Below are positions 55,970-64,000 of a DNA stretch of 64,000 nt, one piece after another. The translations under genes were made by a program, and so were the position numbers. A model generated the notes under the pieces. That model did no database searches, was not told the DNA's origin, and was given only the letters and a program-made list of their open reading frames with translations. The number at the start of each line of letters is the position of its first letter. Positions within the stretch are counted from its first letter, which is position 1. The stretch covers positions 186,001-250,000 of the forward strand of contig JAXDAY010000019.1 of assembly GCA_034679345.1 (NCBI GenBank), in the 5' to 3' direction. This DNA comes from JAXDAY01 sp034679345 (GTDB taxonomy: Bacteria > Eisenbacteria > RBG-16-71-46 > CAIMUX01 > VGJL01).

Positions 55970-58000
55970 CTAGAATAGCGGCGTTCCCTCAATGAGCCGC
56001 TCGACGAGCTGCTCAAGGGCGACCTCATAGCCCTCGTGGTAGAAGTCCGCATAGTGGCGATCGCGAATCAGCTGTGGCAGCTCAGGAACGTCCTCGATCA
56101 AGATCGGGATGATCGTAATCTGTTTCTTCTCGATCTCCCGCCAGGATGCAGTGGCAAGCTCACCCTTCACCCACTCCGAGACCAGGGACGCCTTGGATAT
56201 CAACACGCCGAAGTATTCGCACTCTGCGATTCCTTCGAGGATCTTCTCGCGGACCACATCACCAATCCCGAGCTCCATCTTGTCCAACCAGACGGGGATT
56301 CCGCGCTCCATCAGATCCCGCGCGAGCTTGTTCGCGTACTCCCTGTCCCGTCCGGAGTAGGAGAGAAAGAGCTTTCGATTGCGGACGCTCTCCGGCAGGG
56401 CCGGAGCCGTCCATGGCTCCCGGTCGCCCACGACCACATCATTGCTGATCCGTGCTCGAGGGTCACCGCCGATCAGCGAGTTCAGGATCGGATGAATGAG
56501 ATAGAAGTCGGTCTGCAGTTGACTGGCGCGCGGGAGGATCCCCTTCTCGAGGGGGCCCAACTCGCCCGGCGCCCGGAATTCCTGCCGGTACTGCTTCCTG
56601 AGATCATGGAACTTGACGATCCCGATGAGCCCGAGGCGGTACAGCTCGCAGAACGGATGCTGCCGGTCACACCCGCTGCATACGAGCTGATCGCATCCAC
56701 CGTTGAAGTCGGCGCAGATCCTCCGCAGGGTCTGATAGTCGAGGATGTTGTGCGGGATCCGCTGAAGAAAGCCCATCAGCTCCGATTCGTCCGCGAAAGA
56801 TGTGTGCGGGAGGCAGAGCTGGATGTAATCGCGCCCGATCAACTGCGCCTCCTCGTCGATGACATCCTTGACTCGTTCGGGCGTACGATCTCCCTTGTCG
56901 AGCAGCACGATTCTTAATCCCAGGCGGATCACATCGCGCGGGCGCTTGAGCGTGTGGCGGTACAGGTAGCCGAAGAGCGACTCCTCGCGGTCGATGTGCT
57001 CATGCCGGATCACGTCGAAGTCGCAGAGGCTGCGGATCGGATTCTCGTCGCGGAGCGCCGGATTGACCAGGAATGATGGGCTTGTCCGGCGAATATTCCT
57101 CTCGAAGATCTCCTTCAGCTTCGCCTTGGAGAACTGGAGATCATCGATACATGAGCCCCGCATGTTCTCGAGAGTCGTGCTCTCGATCTTTTCGTAGGCC
57201 TCCTTCCGGATCGATGCAAAGATGTCCAGATGGTGATTGCTGCGGCAGAGTGTGCGGACGGCAAACATGAGGCCCTGCTGGGCAAGGTGCCATATCTTGA
57301 TGTCAAAGACGCCGCGGACCGATGGGTTGTAATCGGCACTACGCTTCTCGAGGTGCTCTTCAAAGTACTCGTCGACATTGTCGATGAAGATGGCGATCGG
57401 GGTGTGGAACGACTTGACGACATGGTCCAGGTAGTCCTGCTCCTGGATGAGCCCGCGGTACTGATGCGGCTTGAGCTTCGTGAGAATCCAGTTCAAGAAG
57501 TCGAGGGGCGTGTCCAGGGTCGACTCGCTCAGAAGCTGACCCAGGATCGGGAACTCCGTCTCGCTCTGGCGGACGGGGACGGCGAGGACGCGGGCGAGCC
57601 TTGGATCGGTGTCGGGCAGCGCGCCGTTACGTCTCATGGTCTGGATGATCGAGAGCGATATGCAGGCGCGCCAGATGCCTTCCCAGTTGCGGCGGTCCGA
57701 GAAGAAGGCGATCGTCCTCTTTCCCAAGTCGAGGTTCCCCGCGCCGGTGATCGGGACGTCAACGAGGAGGCCGCCACCCGGGATCAGGAGAAACCCCTCG
57801 TGACCGCCGTTGTGATACTGCAGGCGCTTGAGAATGAGGAGTAGCGTCTTGCCGAAGCCTTTTGGCGCGACCACGAAGCTGACGAGGTCGGACTCGAGGA
57901 AGAGATCGATGCGCTGGTTGGTGACGACATCGGCCGGGGAGAGCTCCTCGGCCTTGCCACTGGTGAGGATTCTCGCGGCGTCGACAGTCCAGGCCTGCAT
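55970..58000 (-). CDS. P-loop ATPase with C-terminal TIR domain, probable defence protein
   Basis: This 676-residue protein couples an NTPase sensor to a TIR effector. Walker A is APKGFGKT (45-52), Walker B IFIDNVDEYF (204-213), and RPRDVIRLG (about 353-361) resembles a helical arginine motif of KAP- or STAND-like ATPases. A Cys cluster (429, 436, 441, 444, 451) may bind zinc. The TIR domain begins NRKLFLSYSGRDR (541-553); the putative NAD-cleaving Glu is E614 after SEWVKGE. Strong GGAGG sits four bases before ATG 58000. The neighbour encodes a SLOG-membrane protein. NADase signalling is inferred from TIR families, not shown here. Confidence 0.85.
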   Translation of the reverse strand: MQAWTVDAARILTSGKAEELSPADVVTNQRIDLFLESDLVSFVVAPKGFGKTLLLILKRLQYHNGGHEGFLLIPGGGLLVDVPITGAGNLDLGKRTIAFFSDRRNWEGIWRACISLSIIQTMRRNGALPDTDPRLARVLAVPVRQSETEFPILGQLLSESTLDTPLDFLNWILTKLKPHQYRGLIQEQDYLDHVVKSFHTPIAIFIDNVDEYFEEHLEKRSADYNPSVRGVFDIKIWHLAQQGLMFAVRTLCRSNHHLDIFASIRKEAYEKIESTTLENMRGSCIDDLQFSKAKLKEIFERNIRRTSPSFLVNPALRDENPIRSLCDFDVIRHEHIDREESLFGYLYRHTLKRPRDVIRLGLRIVLLDKGDRTPERVKDVIDEEAQLIGRDYIQLCLPHTSFADESELMGFLQRIPHNILDYQTLRRICADFNGGCDQLVCSGCDRQHPFCELYRLGLIGIVKFHDLRKQYRQEFRAPGELGPLEKGILPRASQLQTDFYLIHPILNSLIGGDPRARISNDVVVGDREPWTAPALPESVRNRKLFLSYSGRDREYANKLARDLMERGIPVWLDKMELGIGDVVREKILEGIAECEYFGVLISKASLVSEWVKGELATASWREIEKKQITIIPILIEDVPELPQLIRDRHYADFYHEGYEVALEQLVERLIEGTPLF

Positions 58001-58371
58001 GGTTCCTCCGTCAGACGGCGAATGGCGCCGATGTGAGCACGATCAATGCAATCATGGTCGAACGACGATCGTTGGACTTCCGGAACACCAGGTAGAGAGT
58101 GTACCGGAAGCACGCTAGGTTGACCATAGGTCCTGAAAGAGGGTCCTGTGGGTGGGGGTGCGGATCATGACAGGCTCGGCGGTGGGTATCGGCGTTCCGC
58201 CCAGAGAAGACTCTCCCTGATAGTCTCTGACGCTCAGGTGAATGAGAGGGGGAGATCGCGATCGCGCGAAGGCACATGTTTGCCGTTCTGGGACTGTTTC
58301 CGCGTGTCACCGCGGCTCTGACACTGCTGGCGCGCATAAGATGGCAGCCGCCGCGGCGAGGACGCCTCTCA
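58001..58371. other. Gap between TIR and SLOG genes, no firm gene
   Basis: The 371-base gap has no recognised gene. A 38-codon frame on the minus strand (58011-58127) ends ten bases before the TIR start and reads MIALIVLTSAP near its end; it may be a leader peptide or chance. A separate promoter for the TIR gene probably lies here. Confidence 0.4.
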
Positions 58372-60264
58372 TCACTGCACGACGAGAGGCCGGTCGATGA
58401 AGATCACCCGCCAATCCAGCACTTCATCCAGCATCAGTTGGGCGACATTGAGGGCATGAGGGGTGATCTGCTTGAGCTTGATGCCGCCGGAAGACTGTGC
58501 GAGGTGTCCGAGCTCATCCGAGAGGATGCGCAACCTTTCCTCCATCGCTCGGGAGCGCTTCTCCAGACGCGCGAACTCACCCTGGTTGTTGATTCCGGCG
58601 AATGCGGCGCCGAGCGCGGGGAAGAACGCGCAGCACAGAGCGACCCATGGTCTCAGGTGATGTCCGGCTGTCCGGTCCCCAACGGCCAGAGGGACAAGAT
58701 GAATGACCATCGCGGCCACGGTGGCGATCAACAGCAGGATCGCCAATCGATGCAGGCGCCGCTCGATCTTGTCGGAGCGCGCCCTGTTTGTCTTGTGGAA
58801 TCGAAGTTGATCGTCGACGGTGCCACGGAGGTAGTCCAGGCACTCGCGCACGTAACGCTGATCGACGATGGCGCTCGGAAGCCCGACGGCGCGGACGATC
58901 GCCCGGCTGTGCCATGCCATCCATGTCTGGGACGGCCCCCCATACGTCTTGAGATGGGATGGCAAGCGTGAGATGGGGCGCCCGCCCCCGAGCGGGATGA
59001 GGATGCGCACCTGGCGAATGGACTCGGCAAGGATGCGATAGTCGAGCCAACGGTCGTGCCAGCCGCGGTGTCGTGCCCACTGGATCAGGTAGATGATCCA
59101 TATGATCGCGCTGAACTCGAGCAGGACCAGAACCATCTCGAAGAACCTCTGATGGGCCCCCACATCGAACAGGCCGGAGAGCAGGGCGAAGAGAACCGCG
59201 AGCGCGGCCAGCGGAAAAGCGAGGACCGCGGCGCTTCGATGGTGGTCCGCATAGTAGTCGGCCAGCTTGTCGCTCCACGCGTAATGTTCCCGCAGCCGCT
59301 CGTTCACCCAGGCCGCGGCGCCACCGCCGGCGGTCGACCATTCCCCGGCGACAGACTGTTCGAAGTCGGGAACGCGTGGACTCTGGAGCCGGAGCCGTCC
59401 CTCGCCCAGGTGCCCCCGGAAGAGCTTCCATGCAAAGGCGAGGTTGAACCTCGGCTTGGACTCGGCAAAGAACTGGGCCTGCCCCTCCTTGTCGCCGCCG
59501 GGCAACTCCAGCGCGTCCCGAACGACCTTGTGCAGCCGGGCGATTTCCGCGGATCCTTCCGAGTGTGGGACGCAACGTCCCTCGCCCTCAAGGCAGCGCA
59601 GGTCGGGCTCATCCCCGAGCACACACCAGACACTGGGGGCCATGGCATCGATCCACACAATGGGGACCCGATATGCGACCGCCTCGCGGAGCGTGTCGAC
59701 CGTTCCACCGCGCCCCTCGGGCTTCTCGCCGTCCCAGACGACAACGAGAAGATCCGACTGGTTGAGAACGACCCGCCCCGCCGCCCCGTACGCGTCTCCC
59801 ACATCGGCGCGATCGCCATCAAGCTCGAAGGTGACAAGGCCGGGCCCCTTGCTCGCGCGCGCCAAGAAATCGCGAAAGCGCGAGAGGGATCCGTCCTCGA
59901 GGGCATGGTCGGGGACGAAGTCACGCTCGTACTCGGCCTGATGGAAGGGCATGGGGCAGCAGATCGCGTACTGGAGATCGAGCGCGGCCTCGGCGAATAG
60001 CCTGTCGGTGCCTTCTGCTAACGGAGTGATGGCCCTCAGAACGGGTGCCGTCGCGTAGAGGCTTGGATTGTCACGATGGAACTCGGTCGCGCTGGTTCTG
60101 ATCTCGGAGAGAACGGCCTTGATGGTTGCGCGCAGAACGTCCAGCTTCTCCATTTGGAGGCGGTTCGGCCGGTGGCCGACAATCCCGACCCTAAAGGCAA
60201 GGGGGACCCGCGGGGGCGTCGAGTTCGTCACGAGAGCATCCTTTCTCGATGTCTCCGAGGTCAT
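58372..60264 (-). CDS. SLOG-domain membrane protein with SLATT-like C-terminus
   Basis: This is a protein of about 630 residues. The N-terminal Rossmann-like SLOG domain is marked by VGIVGHRPNRL (26-36), TPLAEGTDRLFAEAAL (80-95) and EGRGGTVDTLREAVAY (183-198), the SLOG ligand-binding pattern. Four hydrophobic segments follow near 346-366, 374-394, 510-530 and 545-565, separated by a charged WLDYRILAESIRQVR segment, as in SLATT pore-forming effectors. Burroughs and colleagues proposed that SLOG senses nucleotide ligands and SLATT permeabilises membranes. Next to a TIR gene this suggests a signal-receptor pair. ATG 60264 has a weak ribosome site; start uncertain. Confidence 0.8.
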   Translation of the reverse strand: MTSETSRKDALVTNSTPPRVPLAFRVGIVGHRPNRLQMEKLDVLRATIKAVLSEIRTSATEFHRDNPSLYATAPVLRAITPLAEGTDRLFAEAALDLQYAICCPMPFHQAEYERDFVPDHALEDGSLSRFRDFLARASKGPGLVTFELDGDRADVGDAYGAAGRVVLNQSDLLVVVWDGEKPEGRGGTVDTLREAVAYRVPIVWIDAMAPSVWCVLGDEPDLRCLEGEGRCVPHSEGSAEIARLHKVVRDALELPGGDKEGQAQFFAESKPRFNLAFAWKLFRGHLGEGRLRLQSPRVPDFEQSVAGEWSTAGGGAAAWVNERLREHYAWSDKLADYYADHHRSAAVLAFPLAALAVLFALLSGLFDVGAHQRFFEMVLVLLEFSAIIWIIYLIQWARHRGWHDRWLDYRILAESIRQVRILIPLGGGRPISRLPSHLKTYGGPSQTWMAWHSRAIVRAVGLPSAIVDQRYVRECLDYLRGTVDDQLRFHKTNRARSDKIERRLHRLAILLLIATVAAMVIHLVPLAVGDRTAGHHLRPWVALCCAFFPALGAAFAGINNQGEFARLEKRSRAMEERLRILSDELGHLAQSSGGIKLKQITPHALNVAQLMLDEVLDWRVIFIDRPLVVQ

Positions 60265-60645
60265 GAGTGGGCATGCGATCCCGTTGATGCAAGTGGCCCA
60301 ACCAGATGACGGGTAGCAGCGTAGGGTCGGATCAATGGGGGTGTCAATAGGATCGCGTGGAAGAACGCCCTGCATGACGGGATTCGCCCGTGCAACTCCT
60401 ACCGTCGACGCATGGCGTTCCCAGGAGGATTCGCCCTGGATCCCTCGCCCGCCAACTGACGCCCCAACTCGGCTCCCCGTGGTCTGCGCCCTGGCGAACG
60501 GCCCCGCGAAACTCGATTGGAGCGATATGCGCAGCTCCTCGGCGATGTCGTTGAGCTTCGTGTCGGTACGGAATCCTGCGGACTGCGCGGCCCCGACCAT
60601 GATCGTGCAGGCGGTCTTCTGCAGGACCTCGAGCCACTGCGCGAC
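60265..60645 (-). other. Coding-like extension beyond a stop, then apparent noncoding
   Basis: From 60645 down to about 60480 the frame of the small upstream ORF stays open and keeps strong GC3 bias (VAQWLEVLQKTACTIM, then KLNDIAEELRISLQ). Further down the frame loses that character before the SLOG start. It may be the tail of a gene interrupted by the TAG at 60646-60648, or a separate short gene. Confidence 0.45.
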
Positions 60646-60852
60646 CTAGAGGATCACGGCTCCTTCCGCATCCATGAGCACCCCACCGACGAGCGCCACG
60701 ATGCGCACGACCGTCTCGTGTTCCCGTTTGAACGGGTTGTGGCGGATGAGGTCGATCAGCTCGTCCACGGCGCATTCAAGTTCGTCGTCGCAGAGAAGCG
60801 TGCCGTCGGCGGGGGATCTGTCACGCTTCGCCTTCTCGTGGACTTTGAGCAT
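60646..60852 (-). CDS. Small protein of unknown function, possibly interrupted
   Basis: This is a 68-residue acidic-then-hydrophobic protein (MLKVHEKAKRD, CDDELECAVDELIDLIRHNP, VVRIVALVGGVLMDAEGA). I recognise no family. It ends in TAG, and coding-like sequence continues in the same frame for about 150 bases. It lies immediately upstream of the SLOG gene on the same strand, so it may belong to the defence locus. Whether it is intact, truncated or read through is unresolved. Confidence 0.5.
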   Translation of the reverse strand: MLKVHEKAKRDRSPADGTLLCDDELECAVDELIDLIRHNPFKREHETVVRIVALVGGVLMDAEGAVIL

Positions 60853-61710
60853 TGTCTGGCCGCGGCGTCCATGCATGCGGAGCTTCGCCCGCTACCTCCG
60901 CGCGATTCCCTTCGGTCGCTGGTCTCGATATCACGGGCCTTCTCCGAGTGGACGAGTTCATGAACGAGGATCTGCCGGCGCTAGCGCTGTCATCGTCCTC
61001 CGGTGGGCGCTCCACGTGGACGCGCTCTCTTGCCCCCGGTGCTCGAGCGGCATTCGAAGGGTTCCGATGCTCGTGTTCGCCTCTCTGGCCGATCCCGGGG
61101 TCATCCCGCGACGGCGCGCGTCGGGTGCCGGGTACCCGGCGCGATAGGGGAGTCCGGTCTTCCGGGCGAGCGAGAGGGCGGCGGGCATCGGAGGAGGTGC
61201 CATTCTCGGCACTCGCGGGCCCCTTCTCACCATCGAGGTCCTACTATGTATGATCGTTGGCGCCGCAACGTCGAGCCGGTTGTATGCAAACTCCAGTGGC
61301 GGAAAGGGGGTAGCTATGTCATATGGGCCGTGTCGTCTTGTGACGAGGTCAATGAAGAATCGACGGGGTGGCTGGTGCTGGCATACCACCTGACGGGCGA
61401 GGCCGGGCCGTCGTAAGAAGCCCCTGGACACGACTTGCGAGGGCGAGCCGAGCCGGTGATTGCAGGTCGGTGGCCAACCGCGATGCCGCTGTGCCTCAAG
61501 GTAAAGCGGACTTGCTTCGGGTCAAGAAAACTCCTGATCTGCGTCCAATGGCTACTAGAGATCATGTGACAGGCAGTTGCGGGCCAGTGCCTGGTCAACG
61601 ACAGGTCTATCGGTACGGCCACAACCCAGATGGGTTGGTGAGGTTCATGGGCCCGACCCCACTGGTTCCGTTCGGTCTTGCCAGGACTTCCGGTCGAAAG
61701 GAGTTTGCCC
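60853..61710. other. Degenerate accessory DNA around an IS91-type remnant
   Basis: Apart from the transposase remnant at 61004-61147 I see no supported gene. Several short frames exist on both strands without family resemblance or codon bias. Confidence 0.45.
61004..61147 (+). pseudogene. IS91/ISCR-type transposase C-terminal remnant
   Basis: The frame reads WALHVDALSCPRCSSGIRR and then LVFASLADPGVI, which matches the end of IS91-type transposases (a WA..VD.L.CPRCG..... zinc knuckle followed by a xxIxDPxVI helix). No catalytic Tyr domain is found upstream in any frame. It is therefore a decayed fragment marking past transposition beside the defence locus. Confidence 0.6.
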
Positions 61711-61884
61711 GTGGGAGGTGGAAACAGTGTCAAGTGCGCCGATTGTGGTGGGCGGGATGCCGTGTACCGCTGCGCTCACTGCGCATATCCAATCTGTGCA
61801 TCGTGCGCCGAGCGCAACGGAGGTGGAGCCTGGTCGCACCCTAAGTGTCCCCGGTGTGGCAAGAAGGACTGGAAGCCTGTTTAG
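61711..61884 (+). CDS. Small double zinc-finger protein
   Basis: This 57-residue protein is mostly Cys pairs: CADCGG, CAHC, CASC and CPRCG, with one His (WSHPKC). It should bind two zinc ions in a B-box or treble-clef-like fold. GTG 71 bases of context show AAAGGAG seven bases before the start at 61711, which supports expression. No closer family is recognised. It precedes the GNAT-like gene by 86 bases. Confidence 0.6.
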   Translation: MGGGNSVKCADCGGRDAVYRCAHCAYPICASCAERNGGGAWSHPKCPRCGKKDWKPV

Positions 61885-61970
61885 AGGACCTGGACCCAAG
61901 GAGGAATCCCAAGTCCACCCTTGCCCGTAGGATCAATAGGTGCGGTTGCCACTGAGGAGAGGTGGCCCGG

Positions 61971-62501
61971 ATGGTGGTGCTTGCCCCTCTTGCCGAGGCT
62001 ACCGACGCAGAAGTCGCATTCTTGATCGCACTTCTGACCGGACCAGGTGGCGCCTATGTTCATCGACAGTCATGGTTCCCGGATGATGTGCGGAACCTGG
62101 CGCGGCACGCTAGCCCTGATTCTCTGTTGATTCGACAGCACGGAAGAGCCAGAGGCTACGTGAGCATTACTGCCGATGCCGCCTCGAGTCATTGGTTCGA
62201 GATTGCCATGGCACCGGGACCCGGGCTCGATGTCTGCGGTTTCCTGGCCGCGAGCCTAGTCATTTCTGGCTTTCACTGGCGACAACCATTCGTTCGCGTG
62301 TTGAAGACGTGGATTCACGACGCGAATTCAAAGTCCTTACGATCCGCGCAGAAGATGGGCTGGGTTCGTGAGGGTCGAGAGGGCCCATGGGGGTTGTTCG
62401 CCCTGGAGATTCTGGTATTCCTGAGATCTGGAGTCTTTAAGGCGATCATGGCTCGCAGCCGAGGAGAGCGCGCGCCGCTGCTGGTAGCGCCTCCCGCTTA
62501 G
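61971..62501 (+). CDS. GNAT-like acetyltransferase family protein
   Basis: This 176-residue protein has a likely GNAT fold: the late segment WIHDANSKSLRSAQKMGWVREG matches the Asn-x-x-Ser...GF/W-x-x-EG end of acetyltransferases. The usual acetyl-CoA pyrophosphate loop (Q/RxxGxG/A) is not clear, so activity is uncertain. GAGGAG lies 11 bases before ATG 61971; GTG 61962 in frame is too close to it. Substrate unknown. Confidence 0.6.
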   Translation: MVVLAPLAEATDAEVAFLIALLTGPGGAYVHRQSWFPDDVRNLARHASPDSLLIRQHGRARGYVSITADAASSHWFEIAMAPGPGLDVCGFLAASLVISGFHWRQPFVRVLKTWIHDANSKSLRSAQKMGWVREGREGPWGLFALEILVFLRSGVFKAIMARSRGERAPLLVAPPA

Positions 62502-63034
62502 AGCGAGGGGATCTCGGTTGGGGTCGCCTCTCCTTCTTCCACGGAGATCCGGATCCGTCGGGTAGGCGAGATCGATCGCGCGGGGGAAGCCGGCCTGCGT
62601 GTGCCGCTGCCGTCGACCGGAAGTCGGGGGCATGACGCCGAGGAATGACCGGTCACAGCAGTACGCGTCAACGATTGAATCTTCCACTCGAAGGCTCTGA
62701 GCATCCGCCGCACGATGACGCAGGCCCACGCCGAGCATGGACCTCGTCGAGTCGTCGCGTGCGACGCTGATACCGGGGCAACATCCGGCTAGGCCAGGGC
62801 CAAGGCTAACGAGGCTTCGCCTCAGACCGACGAGCTGTACTTTGCTGAGCGGCGACTTGGTGAGAGAGTTGGCCCGGCAGTGTTTTCGCGGGGACGCGAG
62901 GCCCCCGCCAACGCCTCTTGAGCGCCCAACAACTCGGCCAGAATTGCTGGATAGAGGAAGACGCGCCCGCCAAGGCGCATCGTCCCCAGGTGATCCAGGG
63001 ACAATGAGCGCCGGCCTTGCGCTTCGGAGATTCC
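62502..63034. other. Noncoding or decayed accessory DNA
   Basis: No supported gene. A minus-strand stretch (about 62900-63004) reads like protein (MSLDHLGTMRLGGRVFLYPA) but is broken on both sides; it may be an old gene fragment. Confidence 0.4.
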
Positions 63035-63382
63035 CGCGTAGTTGCGTTGCTCTGTGCGCTCGTGGTCTTCCGTCTCTTGCCACAGAGCTTTGCGAACGCG
63101 GACCTGAAGGAGCTGACTGCACCATTGCTCGGCCTGTCGCCGAGCGTGTTCTCCTCCGGACGAAAGACCTTCGATGTGAGGAAGCTCCGTCCTGGGGGGG
63201 GCATCGAACGCGTTCCCGGCTCACATCGTTCCCGCGTAACCGAAGTCGGGATGAGGCATGCCGTCTTCCCCAGCCGAGCCTACGCGCGGTTGCTTCGACC
63301 CGGAACGGCCGCCACTGCGGACGGCACGCACCGCGATGCTCTCCCGCCGCACCTGCTCCACGGAGCGCTCGGTCAAGGCTGA
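63035..63382 (+). pseudogene. Fragment of a widespread transposon-associated family (C-terminal piece)
   Basis: The frame reads RVVALLCALVVFRLLP, then FANADLKELTAPLLG, FDVRKLRPGGGIERVPGSH and RAYARLLRPG. This follows the pattern of a common uncharacterised family whose members read L.ALL.FRLLP..FANRDLR.LLAPLLG, then TYDLRRLRLHGLIERIPGTHRY and ARLLRPG. The N-terminal part is missing and key residues have drifted, so I call it a pseudogene. The family link is from memory of its pattern. Confidence 0.45.
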
Positions 63383-63782
63383 GCCGAGTTCTCGGGAACC
63401 CCCCACTCGAGCGGTCCGGACTCCACCCTCCCGGTTCGCGTTTCGACTCCGTGACGTTGGCTGTTGCGTCCTTGTGACCATAACAGCTGAGACCGGAAGA
63501 AACTCGGGCCTCGCGCAGATAGCGGAGATTCATGCTCTGCGCTTCCGGAACGCGTCCCAGCCGGGAAGAGCTCTTGATCGGATCTCAGCCCGCGTGACCG
63601 GAGACACCCGGCTGTGGTGAAGGTTTGGCGCGCGAACGACCTGCCCCGGCCCCGCTCGGCACGGCAACTGGATCTACCTGGGACCTGTCGACAGCGGCAC
63701 GAGCGGATCCGTAAGCTTCCCCTCCAAGATGACCACCCAGAAGTGGAGGATTCTGGCAAGATTGGGGCGCCAGGTGGAATCC
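63383..63782. other. Left flank of an IS3-type element, no gene
   Basis: No supported gene. The left end of the following insertion sequence must fall here; TGACCACCCAGAAGTGG from 63734 is a possible terminal repeat, but without the right end it cannot be confirmed. Confidence 0.35.
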
Positions 63783-64000
63783 ATGAAGCAGTCACGATTC
63801 AGCGAGGAGCAGATCTTCGCGATCCTGAAGGAGGCCGATGCCGGGGAATCGGTGAAGGACGTCTGCCGGCGTCACGGCGTCAGCCCGGCCACCTTCTACC
63901 AGTGGAAGGCGAAGTATGGTGGGCTTGAGCCATCGGACCTGAAGCGATTGAAGGACCTCGAGCGGGAGAATTCACGACTGACGCAGTTGTATGCCGACGT
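63783..64000 (+). CDS. IS3-family transposase OrfA, 3' truncated by window end
   Basis: The first 72 residues of an IS3-family OrfA are present. The helix-turn-helix MKQSRFSEEQIFAILKEAD then VCRRHGVSPATFYQWKAKYGG is the standard start, and the leucine-zipper-like region begins LKRLKDLERENSRLTQL. OrfB with the DDE catalytic core should lie beyond the window. The intact start suggests a recent, perhaps active, element at the right edge of the accessory region. Confidence 0.93.
   Translation, partial: MKQSRFSEEQIFAILKEADAGESVKDVCRRHGVSPATFYQWKAKYGGLEPSDLKRLKDLERENSRLTQLYAD

Noticed and set aside
62737..63477. 246-codon plus-strand frame in the accessory zone
   Set aside because: Arg/Pro/Ser-rich translation with no motif; the supported fragment is in another frame.

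Overview
This window is high-G+C bacterial DNA with dense, short-gapped genes on both strands and no rRNA, tRNA or CRISPR that I can see. Several long secreted proteins end in a FlgD-like/T9SS-like Ig module (PNPF...GxYFxR). A gingipain-type C25 protease, dockerin/cohesin-like modules and Kre9-type repeat proteins accompany them. This mix points to the FCB superphylum, most like Candidatus Eisenbacteria or a relative. That placement is inference from protein style, not a phylogeny.

Layout. 0-8.5 kb: the end of a class A penicillin-binding protein, an ADP-ribosylglycohydrolase, a CrtC-like protein, a HAD phosphatase, YchF, a DUF885 metallopeptidase-like protein and a HybD-like maturation protease. 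8.5-10 kb: a GntR/YtrA-type repressor with a perfect palindrome over its own promoter, translationally coupled to a DUF1648/DUF5808 membrane protein. 10-14.3 kb: secreted transglutaminase-like, esterase-like and alpha-barrel-like proteins. 14.4-18.2 kb: a transaldolase-glucose-6-phosphate isomerase fusion followed by glucokinase. 18.3-31.5 kb: a C25 protease, a methyltransferase, and two coupled giant surface proteins built from 6 and 13 Cys-containing Kre9-like repeats. 31.6-40 kb: an amino acid permease, an aldo/keto reductase and a complete RND-MFP-TolC efflux operon.

40.3-44.8 kb: a cytochrome c, then a four-gene translationally coupled cluster: a non-pyrrolysine MttB-type methyltransferase, a free-standing MetH reactivation domain, a corrinoid protein and a homocysteine S-methyltransferase. 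Together these look like a dismantled cobalamin methionine synthase whose methyl donor arm is MttB rather than methyltetrahydrofolate. 44.9-55 kb: a two-domain M16 protease, a HAD hydrolase, a GrpB protein, a MutS-like membrane ATPase, and a NarL/NarX-type two-component system.

55.9-64 kb is an accessory region with less biased codon use and broken mobile-element pieces. Its core is a P-loop ATPase-TIR protein next to a SLOG-transmembrane (SLATT-like) protein, a plausible TIR-signal/SLOG-receptor/membrane-effector antiphage system with Thoeris-like logic. To its right lie a small ORF with a coding-like extension beyond its stop, an IS91-type transposase remnant, a 57-residue zinc protein, a GNAT-like protein, another pseudogene fragment, and the start of an IS3-family orfA cut by the window end.
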